Assembly (NCBI GenBank): GCA_913774625.1
Contig: CAJYHL010000014.1
Span: forward strand, 25,850 to 89,849
Origin: an uncultured Acidovorax sp.
Lineage (GTDB): Bacteria; Pseudomonadota; Gammaproteobacteria; Burkholderiales; Burkholderiaceae_C
DNA: 64,000 nucleotides
Direction: 5' to 3'
The stretch's first letter is position 1, and every line of letters begins with the position of its first letter. Positions 39,311 through 46,723 of the stretch are shown piece by piece. The notes below the pieces were generated by a model. The model saw only the letters and a program-made list of their open reading frames with translations. It was not told the DNA's origin and did not search any database. The translations under genes were made by a program, and so were the position numbers.

Positions 39311-40021
39311 TCAGGTGGGAGGCAGGGACAGCACCAGCGTGCCGTCCCAGCGCGGAATGCCGGGCGCTGCGGAGCTGCCGGCGGCGTTCGCGGCCCGCGG
39401 AGGCTGCGGGGTCGGGCCCGTTCCGGCTGCGGCACCGGCACCGGCGCTGGCCATGGCAACCAGGCCGGGGCGGGGCGTGCCGCTGCCGTTGCTGTTGCTG
39501 TTGCTGTTGCCGACGCCAGCCTGAGGCGTGGATTCGGCGCCCGTGCTGCGCGTCAGCCGTGCTTCCTGCGGCACGGCGCGGGTCGTGCCGCGCACCTGGG
39601 TGAGCCATCGCGCCAGCGCATCGGCCGGCACGCTCCTCAAGGTGACGGTGACGCGGTCGCCCGCCGAGGACAGCTGCGCGCCGGCTCCCAGCTGCTGCGT
39701 GAGCGAGGTCTGCAGCGCACGCAGTGCATCGCCGCTGCGCGCGCGGGGCACGCTCTGCAGCTGCCGGGCCTCGGCCTGCAGGGCCTGCATGTGCTGCAGC
39801 TGCGCATCCAGCGCGGCATGGCGGGCCGGGGCGGTGCGCAGCACCTGCAGCGCGGGCGCCAGGGCCACCCACCACACCAGCGCCAGGGCCAGCACGCCGC
39901 CGGCGGCCAGCACCAGGGTCTGTTCGCGCCGGGCCAGGGCCTTCCAGCGGGCCTGCAGCGTGGCCGCTGCCGCCAGGAGGGCGCTGCCGCTGCCGCCGGG
40001 CTGGGTCGTCTTTCCGGTCAT
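39311..40021 (-). CDS. gspM: Type II secretion protein GspM
   Basis: Bitopic inner-membrane protein (236 residues) that pairs with GspL. A cytoplasmic N-terminus, a membrane helix (TLVLAAGGVLALALVWWVALAPAL) and a coiled periplasmic part rich in Gln/Leu match GspM. The C-terminal third is unusual low-complexity Asn/Ser/Gly/Ala sequence (GNSNSNSNGSG) before a short conserved-looking end. The ATG overlaps the gspL stop by four bases. A hexanucleotide tandem repeat encodes the Asn-Ser run. Confidence 0.88.
   Translation of the reverse strand: MTGKTTQPGGSGSALLAAAATLQARWKALARREQTLVLAAGGVLALALVWWVALAPALQVLRTAPARHAALDAQLQHMQALQAEARQLQSVPRARSGDALRALQTSLTQQLGAGAQLSSAGDRVTVTLRSVPADALARWLTQVRGTTRAVPQEARLTRSTGAESTPQAGVGNSNSNSNGSGTPRPGLVAMASAGAGAAAGTGPTPQPPRAANAAGSSAAPGIPRWDGTLVLSLPPT
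39488..39510. repeat. Hexanucleotide tandem repeat inside gspM
   Basis: Nearly four copies of GTTGCT (AACAGC on the coding strand) encode alternating Asn-Ser. Because the unit is two codons, length changes would stay in frame. Confidence 0.7.
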
Positions 40022-41274
40022 CGCGAAGCCTCCGCGCGTATCTGCAGCTGGTTGTTCTGGTCGCTGGCGACGTAGCCGCGCGCCAGCAGGCGCTGGTTCA
40101 GCGCGTCGATCTCTTCGGGCGGCAGGTCCAGGCCGCGCAGCCGCAGCTCGCCCGTGCCGTATTCCAGCGTGGCGGGTACCTGGCCCGGAGACAGGGCGGC
40201 GCCCGTGGCGGCCATGAGCGGCTCCAGGTCGGAGGGCCCCATGCTGCCGGCGGCCTGGCGCAGCTGGACCAGCTCGCGTTCCATCTGCACCGGCGCATCG
40301 ACGACGGCCTTGACCTGCGGAAAGGTCTGGGTGAGCGCATTGCGCACGCCGGCTTCCTTGGCCGCGAGGGCCTGCCGTTCCTGCCAGGCCCAGACGTTGA
40401 GCCCGGCCACCTGCGTGACCACGATCACGCCCAGCGCCCAGCGGGCGGCGCGCCACGGCGGCGCGCGCGCCAGCTGGCTGGCGGCGCTGCCGGCCTTGCG
40501 CAGCGCCCGGGTGCGGCCGCTGCTGGCCAGGTCGAACTGGGCCAGGTCCCATTCGCCGCGCGCGGCGGCCAGGGCCCGCTGGCCGGTGGTGTGGATCTCG
40601 ACCGGGCGGCCCAGCAGCCGTTCGGCCAGGGCCGCCACGGCGGGCTCGGCGCGCAGCGGGGCGGGGGGCGGTGCATCCGCGCCGGCCGCGTCCGGCGCGC
40701 GGTGGGCGCCGGCCCAGTCCAGCGAGGCGGGCGTGAGCGGCAGCACCACCACGGCCTGGTCGGCACCCTGGCCGGTGACCACCAGCTGCGGGTCTTCGGG
40801 CGTGCCCGTGGCGAAGTATTCGGGAGCGCCGCTGGCGGTGGGGCCGGGCGCGAATTCGGGCACCACGCGCGACACCGGCCGGCCGGCCGCTTCCAGCGCC
40901 TGCAGCGCGGCGCGCAGCCAACCCCGGTCGCAGACGGCCACCCAGGCCGGCTCGCCGGCGCGTGCGCCGGGCTGCAGCGCGAAGTGCAGCAGCACGGTGT
41001 CGTCGAGCACGCGCTCCTCCAGCAGGCCTTCGAGCACGGCGCGCAGGCGCGGCGCCTGCGCGGTGGAGCCTTGCGGCAGCGTCACGCGGTGCCACGACAG
41101 CAGGCGCGATGGCACGACGGCGACGGTTTCGCCCGCGCGCCCCGGATCGGGCAGCAGGGCTGCCGTGGCGCTGGCGTGCCGCAGGGCGGTGTGTCCGTCG
41201 GCGGTCAGCGTGTAGCCGTACTCGGTGGACGGCCCCGGCATGTGCGGGGTCAGGGTAAGGATGAGGGTGCTCAT
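40018..41274 (-). CDS. gspL: Type II secretion protein GspL
   Basis: Inner-membrane linker of 418 residues between the GspE ATPase and the pseudopilus machinery. A cytoplasmic actin-like domain (LSWHRVTLPQGSTAQAPRLRAVLEGLLEERVL) precedes a single membrane helix (WALGVIVVTQVAGLNVWAW, about residue 285) and a periplasmic ferredoxin-like domain ending in ASDQNNQLQIRAE. It overlaps gspM by four bases. A 91-base gap to gspK holds a hairpin (GGGCCTG/CAGGCCC) and the stop-linked motif described separately. Confidence 0.92.
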   Translation of the reverse strand: MSTLILTLTPHMPGPSTEYGYTLTADGHTALRHASATAALLPDPGRAGETVAVVPSRLLSWHRVTLPQGSTAQAPRLRAVLEGLLEERVLDDTVLLHFALQPGARAGEPAWVAVCDRGWLRAALQALEAAGRPVSRVVPEFAPGPTASGAPEYFATGTPEDPQLVVTGQGADQAVVVLPLTPASLDWAGAHRAPDAAGADAPPPAPLRAEPAVAALAERLLGRPVEIHTTGQRALAAARGEWDLAQFDLASSGRTRALRKAGSAASQLARAPPWRAARWALGVIVVTQVAGLNVWAWQERQALAAKEAGVRNALTQTFPQVKAVVDAPVQMERELVQLRQAAGSMGPSDLEPLMAATGAALSPGQVPATLEYGTGELRLRGLDLPPEEIDALNQRLLARGYVASDQNNQLQIRAEASR

Positions 41275-41340
41275 GGATCGGTTTCGCGGGCCATTTTAGG
41301 GGCCTGCCATGACAGGCCCGAGGGGGCGGCAGGCGGGACG

Positions 41341-41368
41341 GGCCTGCGCAATCGTGGCCACGTTCTCA
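41341..41368 (-). repeat. Stop-codon-linked TGAGAACGTG motif (site 2)
   Basis: On the minus strand the gspK stop codon opens TGAGAACGTGGCCACGAT followed by TGCGCAGG. The element at 63.86 kb reads AGAACGTG, three other bases, ACGAT, then CTCGCAGG, so the two agree over most of 25 positions. Confidence 0.5.
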
Positions 41369-42490
41369 GCGCAGCGTGTCGGCGCTGTCGCGCACGAAGC
41401 TGCCGCGCTCGCGCCACAGGGTGCGCACCAGGCCGCGCTGCTTGAGCACCAGCGAGCGCTCCTCCACCACCGCCGTGCCCAGGCGCAGCCGGCCGCGCAC
41501 CTCGAAGTAGCTGGACGACACGCTGTGCGTGGCGGCGGTGAGTTCGGCCTGGCTGCCGATCAGCCGGGCGGCATCGCTCTCGCTGCGGAAATGCTGGCTA
41601 TCGCGCGACTGCACCAGGCGCTGCGCGTCGGACATGTCGATCTTGTCGATGCTGGCCCAGAGCACCACGGCGCTGGCGGTGTTGAGGTTGACCTTGGTCG
41701 GCACCGGCAGGATCGTGGCGTAGGGCGCCAGCGCCGCCACGCTGGCGGGCGGAAGTCCCCACCAGGTGAGCTGCGAGACGGTCTGCGGCATCAGCGGCGC
41801 GTTGGGATCGTTGCGGGCTACCGCAGCGGCTGCGCCGACCGTGCCGGTGGTGCCGGCATTGGCGCTGCTGCTGGGCGCCCCGGTGCCCGTGCCCGCCGCG
41901 TTGTCCGCGCCCGAGGCGCTGGGCGGGCCGTGCAGCACCTGGGCCTGCACCATGCCGCGCGCGAGCAGGTCCAGCTCCTGCATCGGCAGGCCCAGGTATT
42001 GGAAGAGCCGGGTGAACTGCCGCAGCGCCACCGGGTTCACCTGGCCGTTGGCGGCCAGGTTGCGCAGGTTCAGGCGCGACTGCATGTCGGTGATCTGGCC
42101 CGAGAGAAAGGCATTGGCCGTGTCGGTGCTGGCGTCTTCCGCCTGGCTCACGCCGCGCTGGGCCGAAAGGAAGGTGGAGAGGCGCGCTTCCTCCAGCGGC
42201 ACGGCCCAGGGCTCGGTCAGGTTATCGGTGCCGTCGCCGCCGCGCGCCAGCGAGTCTTCGCGCAGGATCAGCCGCGACCAGTCCAGCGCGCCGATCAGGA
42301 TCCACGCCGCCTGGATGCGCGCGCGCTCGGCCGTTTCGACCTCCACCGCGCGCCACTGCTGCCACATCGCGGCGGCGGCGAAGCTGGCCACCAGCGTCAC
42401 CGTGAGCATGGCGGCCAGCAGTGCCGCACCCGCCTGCCGGCAGCGCGTGCGCGCAGCGGCCCGCCTTCTGGTGGGGGGGGCCTGCATCAT
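41366..42490 (-). CDS. gspK: Type II secretion minor pseudopilin GspK
   Basis: Large minor pseudopilin (374 residues) at the pseudopilus tip. After a basic leader comes the cleavage region RQAGAALLAAMLTVTLVASFAAAA, in which the usual Phe at +1 and Glu at +5 are replaced, as is common in GspK. The globular part has DMQSRLNLRNLAANGQVNP and VNLNTASAVVLWASID, both typical of the family. Its ATG overlaps the gspJ stop by four bases. Confidence 0.92.
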   Translation of the reverse strand: MMQAPPTRRRAAARTRCRQAGAALLAAMLTVTLVASFAAAAMWQQWRAVEVETAERARIQAAWILIGALDWSRLILREDSLARGGDGTDNLTEPWAVPLEEARLSTFLSAQRGVSQAEDASTDTANAFLSGQITDMQSRLNLRNLAANGQVNPVALRQFTRLFQYLGLPMQELDLLARGMVQAQVLHGPPSASGADNAAGTGTGAPSSSANAGTTGTVGAAAAVARNDPNAPLMPQTVSQLTWWGLPPASVAALAPYATILPVPTKVNLNTASAVVLWASIDKIDMSDAQRLVQSRDSQHFRSESDAARLIGSQAELTAATHSVSSSYFEVRGRLRLGTAVVEERSLVLKQRGLVRTLWRERGSFVRDSADTLR

Positions 42491-43179
42491 GACTTGTTGC
42501 CCCCCTGCAGCGGGTTCACCCAGTCGATGGTCATGGCGCCGGCCAGGGCGCCACCCGGGGGCAGCATCAGATGCAGGCTGATGCCGTCTGGAACGCTGGC
42601 GGCTTCCGGCGTCAGCCCGCCCGGCATCTGCGGCCCCACGGCCGTGCCCGCGCTGGACTGCGCGTTGGACCAGGCACCGCCCCGGAAGTAGAAGAGCTGC
42701 CATTGCAGGAGCGGCATCAGCACGGTCTCGGAGCGCCGGTCGGCCTCGCTGGGCGTGCGCGCCCATTGCGCGGCATGCTGCCAGGCCTCGTTCCACTCGC
42801 CGCGCGTGCGCAGCGGGCCCGACTGCCAGCGCAGCCACCGCGTGCCATCGCCCACGGCGCGCAGCGTCCAGGCCACCACCCGCGCGCCGTCGTCGGGCTG
42901 GCGCGTGCCGTGGCGCGTGATGCGCAGCACCTGGCCGTCCCAGGCGAGCGGCTCGGTGCCCTCGATGGCCTGCAGCGCGTCCAGGTCGGTCTTCCACTGC
43001 GCCAGCGCCGTCTGCATCACCAGCAGGCCATCGGTGCGCTGTCGGGTCTGCTCCTGCGCCCGCACCATGCCGTCCAGGCCCCGCCAGCTCATGATGGCGA
43101 TCAGCGCCATCACCGCGATGGCCACCATCAGCTCGATCAGCGTGAAGCCGCGCGGTGACGCCATGGCCAGCGCTGGCAT
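42487..43179 (-). CDS. gspJ: Type II secretion minor pseudopilin GspJ
   Basis: Minor pseudopilin of 230 residues with a canonical prepilin leader (ASPRGFTLIELMVAIAVMALIAIMSWRGLD: cleavage after Gly, then Phe and Glu at +5) and the GspJ core (LWLFRWQ-like WLRWQSGPLRTRGEW, QLFYFRGGAWSN). The start is placed at the ATG at 43179, with another at 43164. A longer in-frame ATG at 43329 overlaps the gspI stop, but the added ~50 residues are the translation of a dispersed repeat element and precede the leader. Confidence 0.9.
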   Translation of the reverse strand: MPALAMASPRGFTLIELMVAIAVMALIAIMSWRGLDGMVRAQEQTRQRTDGLLVMQTALAQWKTDLDALQAIEGTEPLAWDGQVLRITRHGTRQPDDGARVVAWTLRAVGDGTRWLRWQSGPLRTRGEWNEAWQHAAQWARTPSEADRRSETVLMPLLQWQLFYFRGGAWSNAQSSAGTAVGPQMPGGLTPEAASVPDGISLHLMLPPGGALAGAMTIDWVNPLQGGNKS

Positions 43180-43185
43180 CGTGCC

Positions 43186-43330
43186 GGTGCTTTGCCGAGG
43201 GCGCGGCCCAGGCGAGCGGCAGCCGCGCAAGGGCCGCCCCGCCGCGCCGGCTGCGTCCCCCTTCCCGCGTCGCGAAGCGAGGCGAGAGAAGGGGGAAGGC
43301 GCACAGCGCCTCAGGGGGTTGTGCTTCATC
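43186..43330 (-). repeat. Dispersed CCCCCTGAG hairpin element (copy B), inside the gsp operon
   Basis: On the minus strand: GCACAACCCCCTGAG, a hairpin (GGCGC TGT GCGCC), TTCCCCCTTCTCTC, then AGGGGGACGC and a GC-rich tail with GGGCCGCGCC. It fills the gap between gspI and gspJ, where otherwise the genes overlap. Its first bases contribute an ATG that overlaps the gspI stop. Confidence 0.75.
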
Positions 43331-43721
43331 AGTATCTGCCCACGATGGTGGAAACGCGCAGCACCGAGTTCTCGCCGTCGAACACCTGGGCATCCACGCG
43401 CCGGAACTGCGGATTGGGCAGCGGCAGCACCATGACCAGCACCCCGTAGCTGCGGCCCGCCTGCTCGCAGGTGCTGCGGCCGTCGCCGATGGAGGGCATC
43501 TGGCCCGAGAGGCGCACCTTCACCAGTTCGTTCTCGGCGCAGATGTGTGCCAGCAGCACGTCGGTCTCCCGGGCGGCGTTGCGCGTCAGCGCCGAGGTGG
43601 CCTGCATGCCGGCCAGCAGGGCGATGGCGACGATGGCCAGCGCCACCATCACCTCGATCAGCGTGAAGCCGCCGCGCCCTGCGCGCCGGGCACAGGGGAA
43701 TCCGGGATGGGCCCTCGTCAT
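43329..43721 (-). CDS. gspI: Type II secretion minor pseudopilin GspI
   Basis: Minor pseudopilin of 130 residues. Leader GRGGFTLIEVMVALAIVAIALLAGMQA has the Gly-Phe cleavage site and Glu at +5; the conserved AENELVKVRL segment follows. It overlaps gspH by four bases at its start. Its stop codon abuts a repeat element that separates it from gspJ. Two Cys residues (HICAENE, STCEQAG) could form a disulfide. Confidence 0.92.
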   Translation of the reverse strand: MTRAHPGFPCARRAGRGGFTLIEVMVALAIVAIALLAGMQATSALTRNAARETDVLLAHICAENELVKVRLSGQMPSIGDGRSTCEQAGRSYGVLVMVLPLPNPQFRRVDAQVFDGENSVLRVSTIVGRY

Positions 43722-44155
43722 GGCTGCATGCCCTCCGCGCTGAACGGCCGCAGCCCGTCGGTGGCCACGCGCACCGCCCGCTGCGGGTAGGCGCTGCTCA
43801 CGATCACCACCTGCTGCGGGCCGATGAGCGGCTCGGGCCCCAGCCACAGCTCGGCCGGGCCGGCCACGCTGGTGGTGGGCTCCAGCCATTGCGTGGGCAT
43901 CTTGGTGCCGGCAGGAAGCCCGTCGAAGCGGAAACCCTGCGGCCCGCCGCGCCAGCGCACCGCCACGCCCGAGGCGCGCGACTGCGCGCGTGCCGATTCG
44001 AGCAGTGCCGCCAGCCTCTCGCCTTCGCGCTGCAACTGCGTGTCGCCGCTGTCGCGCAGTGCAAAGCCCACGCCGGCCGTGGCCAGGGCGATGATGGAGA
44101 TGACCACCAGCAGCTCCAGCAGGGTGAAGCCGCGGGATGCAGTGCGGGAGGTCAA
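43718..44155 (-). CDS. gspH: Type II secretion minor pseudopilin GspH
   Basis: Minor pseudopilin of 145 residues with a prepilin leader (SRGFTLLELLVVISIIALATAG) and the GspH core (RLAALLESARAQSRASGVAVRWRG, FRFDGLP). It lies 37 bases after gspG and overlaps gspI by four bases, consistent with one operon. Confidence 0.92.
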   Translation of the reverse strand: MTSRTASRGFTLLELLVVISIIALATAGVGFALRDSGDTQLQREGERLAALLESARAQSRASGVAVRWRGGPQGFRFDGLPAGTKMPTQWLEPTTSVAGPAELWLGPEPLIGPQQVVIVSSAYPQRAVRVATDGLRPFSAEGMQP

Positions 44156-44192
44156 GGCTTAGCAGCGAACGGAGAAAAACCTCAACGCTGCA

Positions 44193-44684
44193 TCACTGCC
44201 AGCTGCCGATATCCGCGTTCTTGCCCTCGCCGCCGGACTGCCCGTCGGCGCCGAAGGACATCACGTCCACCTCGCCCTTGACGCCCGGGTTCAGGTATTG
44301 GTAGGGCCGGCCCCAGGGGTCGTTGGGCAGCTTTTCCAGGTAGGGGCGCCAGTTGTTCGGCACCGGGCCGGCGGTGGGCTTGGCCACCAGGGCCTGCAGG
44401 CCTTGCTCGGCGGTGGGGTAGCGCTGGTTGTCGAGCCGGTAGAGCTTGAGCGCCTGCATGATGTTGGTGATGTCGGTGCGGGCCGCCGTGCTGCGCGCAT
44501 CGTCGGCGCGGTCGAGCACGTTGGGCACGATCAGCGCGGCCAGCACGCCGATGATGACCAGCACCACCATCAGCTCGATCAGCGTGAAGCCCGCCGACAC
44601 GCGGCGGCGCAGCCGCTGGGCCAGGCGGGGCTGCGCGGATGCGGGCTGCATGGAAGGCGAAAGGGCGTCGGGAGTGTGTTGCAT
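44193..44684 (-). CDS. gspG: Type II secretion major pseudopilin GspG
   Basis: Main subunit of the pseudopilus. Leader SAGFTLIELMVVLVIIGVLAALIVPNVLDRADDAR is the canonical GspG sequence, followed by ALKLYRLDNQRYPTAEQGLQAL, WGRPYQYLNPG and the Ca-binding FGADGQSGGEG end. The start is uncertain: ATGs at 44735, 44684 and 44651 are in frame; 44684 gives a reasonable basic leader. The first gene of the leftward gsp run, divergent from gspC. Confidence 0.93.
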   Translation of the reverse strand: MQHTPDALSPSMQPASAQPRLAQRLRRRVSAGFTLIELMVVLVIIGVLAALIVPNVLDRADDARSTAARTDITNIMQALKLYRLDNQRYPTAEQGLQALVAKPTAGPVPNNWRPYLEKLPNDPWGRPYQYLNPGVKGEVDVMSFGADGQSGGEGKNADIGSWQ

Positions 44685-44758
44685 TGCGGGCACGCGGCTC
44701 GGGGCTTGAATCGGGTGGGGGCACGGATCTGACATATCCGGTCAATCATAATCCTGCA

Positions 44759-45199
44759 ATGGTGACAAACACATTCAGCCCCTGGGGCGTGCGCCTGGGC
44801 ACGATGGCGCTCTGGGTTCTGGCGGGTGCCAGTGCGGTCTATTGGGGCCTGCGGCTGTCGGCCCAGGGCCCGGCCTGGCCGGTGGCTGCGCAGGCGCCCG
44901 AGCCCGTGGCGCCCGACGCGCAGGCCCTGGCCCGGCTGCTGGGCGCCGGCCCGGTGGCGCCGGCTGCGGCGCCTGCAGCGGCCAGCCGCTTCGCTCTGGA
45001 AGGGGTGCTGGCCGGCACCGCCAGCGGCCACGGCGCCGCGCTGATCGCCGTGGACGGCAAGCCGCCCAAACCCTACCGCGTGGGCGCCGAGGTGGAGCCC
45101 GGCCTGGTGCTGCAGTCCCTGGGGCGCAGCCAGGCGCGCCTGGGGCCTTCGGTGAGCGGCCCCACCAGCATGACGCTGGAAATTCCTCTCAAGAAATAA
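44759..45199 (+). CDS. gspC: Short GspC-like type II secretion protein (no PDZ domain)
   Basis: A 146-residue protein with a short cytoplasmic tail, one membrane helix (LGTMALWVLAGASAVYWGLRL) and a homology-region domain (SRFALEGVLAGTASGHGAALIAVDGKPPKPYRVGAEVEPGLVLQSL) as in GspC, which links the inner-membrane platform to the secretin. Typical GspC proteins carry a C-terminal PDZ or coiled-coil domain and exceed 250 residues; this one stops after the homology region. It is divergent from gspG and converges on cobC with a 7-base gap. Start ATG at 44759, with a GTG directly after it. Confidence 0.82.
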   Translation: MVTNTFSPWGVRLGTMALWVLAGASAVYWGLRLSAQGPAWPVAAQAPEPVAPDAQALARLLGAGPVAPAAAPAAASRFALEGVLAGTASGHGAALIAVDGKPPKPYRVGAEVEPGLVLQSLGRSQARLGPSVSGPTSMTLEIPLKK

Positions 45200-45206
45200 A
45201 GTCGGG

Positions 45207-45818
45207 TCAGCGGGCCACCGGCGGCCCCATTGGCCTCAACTGCACGCGCATCCATTCGCCATAGCCCGGCGCGGGCGCCGTCCATTCGTGCGAATGCGGC
45301 ATGCGATGGCCGTGCCGCTGCAGCCACTGCACGCAGCGCGCCACGCCCGCGTGGGTGATCCACAGCACGTCGCCGCCGTGCCGCAGCGACTGCCGCACGG
45401 CTTCTTCCAGCGCTTGCTGCACGCGCTCCAGCATGCCCGACAGGGCTTCGCCGCCGCCAGGCCTGTGGCTGGCGAAGCCAGTGGTCCAGGCGTCGATGTC
45501 GGCGTGGGCGATGTCGTCCCAGGCTCGGCCCTCCCAGCTGCCGAAGTCCAGTTCGGCCAGGCGGTGATCGGTTGTCAGAAGCAGATCGGGCTGGAGCGCC
45601 TGCAGATCCTGCGCCAGTTGCGCGCATCTTCGCAGCGGCGACGTGAAGGCCCTGGCCAGGCGCGGCGGCAGGGCGGCATGCAGGCGTTCTGCGGCGGCGC
45701 GGGTGCCGGTGGCATCGGCGGCCACATCATGGCGGCCATAGCAGATGCCCGGCGCGATCAGCGGCCGGGCGTGGCGCACCAGCCAGAGGCTGAACGGGGC
45801 GCAGGCGGCCGTCTCCAT
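45207..45818 (-). CDS. cobC: Histidine phosphatase, probable alpha-ribazole phosphatase (CobC-like)
   Basis: Phosphoglycerate-mutase-fold phosphatase of 203 residues: LWLVRHARPLIAPGICYGRHDV carries the RHG-type catalytic His (Arg-His-Ala here), FTSPLRRCAQLA the phosphate-binding Arg, LDFGSWEGRAWDDI the catalytic acid, and VLWITHAGVARCV the second His. These match CobC, which removes phosphate from alpha-ribazole phosphate in cobalamin nucleotide-loop assembly. The start overlaps the cobS stop by one base, supporting the assignment. Confidence 0.87.
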   Translation of the reverse strand: METAACAPFSLWLVRHARPLIAPGICYGRHDVAADATGTRAAAERLHAALPPRLARAFTSPLRRCAQLAQDLQALQPDLLLTTDHRLAELDFGSWEGRAWDDIAHADIDAWTTGFASHRPGGGEALSGMLERVQQALEEAVRQSLRHGGDVLWITHAGVARCVQWLQRHGHRMPHSHEWTAPAPGYGEWMRVQLRPMGPPVAR

Positions 45819-46651
45819 CAGGCGATGCCGCTGCCGCCCTGCGCCAGCGCGATGGCACCGCCCAGGTAGCAGGCGATCTCGCAGACCTGCTGCGTCGCGC
45901 CCAGGCAGTCGCCCGTGAAGCCCTGCAGCCGGCGCTGGAACCAGCGGCCCATCCAGGCTGCGGCCAGTAGGCTGGCGGCCAACATCGCTGCGAGAAAGGG
46001 AGTGCCCAGCGCCCACCATGCCACGGCCATCGGCGGAACGCACCAGGCGGCTGCGGCCCACAGCGCGGGCGCCGCGATGCGCTCTGCCAGGGGCTTGCTC
46101 TTGGACGTGGCGGTGTCGCCCACATGCGGCAGCCGCCAGATCAGCAGCAGCGGCCAGCCGCGCGAGAGCGCGTGACCGGCCCAGAGCGACACCAGGGCCG
46201 CCGCCAGCCCGTGCGCGCCGATCAGCGCCAGCAGCGCCACCTTGGCCAGCAGCGCCAGCACCAGCGCCATGGCGCCGAAGGCGCCTATGCGCGAGTCCTT
46301 CATGATCTCCAGCGCCCGCTCGCGCCGGGCGCTGCCGCCCAGGCCGTCGGCCACATCGGCCAGGCCATCTTCATGGAAGCCGCCGGTGGCGATCACGGTG
46401 GCGATGGTGCAGCCCACGGCGGCCACCAGCAGCGCCAGCGCCTGGGGATGGGGCCCGCCCAGCGCGGCCTGCAGCGCGGCATAGGCGGCCGCGCCGATCG
46501 CGCCCACCAGCCAGCCCACGCCCGGAAAGTGCGCCGCGCTGGCCCGCAGCATCTCCGGGCTGTAGCCCACCCAGTCCGCCAGCCGCCCGGTGACGGGCAG
46601 CCGCGTGAAGAACTGCACGGCCAGCAGATAGTGGCGCACGGCTTGCCGCAT
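45818..46651 (-). CDS. cobS: Cobalamin synthase (adenosylcobinamide-GDP ribazoletransferase)
   Basis: Polytopic inner-membrane enzyme of 277 residues that joins adenosylcobinamide-GDP and alpha-ribazole to form cobalamin. Diagnostic segments are LAVQFFTRLPV at the N-terminus and GGFHEDGLADVADGLGG, followed by MKDSRIGAFGAMAL, with hydrophobic helices throughout and GFTGDCLGATQQVCE near the end. Forms a two-gene unit with cobC; no other cobalamin genes are in the window, so the organism may salvage precursors or encode the rest elsewhere. Confidence 0.94.
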   Translation of the reverse strand: MRQAVRHYLLAVQFFTRLPVTGRLADWVGYSPEMLRASAAHFPGVGWLVGAIGAAAYAALQAALGGPHPQALALLVAAVGCTIATVIATGGFHEDGLADVADGLGGSARRERALEIMKDSRIGAFGAMALVLALLAKVALLALIGAHGLAAALVSLWAGHALSRGWPLLLIWRLPHVGDTATSKSKPLAERIAAPALWAAAAWCVPPMAVAWWALGTPFLAAMLAASLLAAAWMGRWFQRRLQGFTGDCLGATQQVCEIACYLGGAIALAQGGSGIA

Positions 46652-46661
46652 GCTGTGGTTT

Positions 46662-46723
46662 GCTATGGTTTCAGTAGCTGGCTACGGATGTGTATCGCGC
46701 GCTGGCGGCCTGCGCAGTGCGTG
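46662..46723 (+). repeat. Probable ATAGCT-type intergenic repeat (copy 3)
   Basis: Fills the gap between ilvA and cobS. GCTATGGTTTCAGTAGCT followed by GCGCGCTGG keeps the spacing of the better copies at 3.4 and 22.9 kb, with substitutions. Confidence 0.4.

Noticed and set aside
43180..43329. N-terminal extension of GspJ beginning MKHNPLRR
   Set aside because: The extension is the translation of the dispersed repeat and lies before a complete prepilin leader. It was not used as the annotated start, although it is reported as an oddity.
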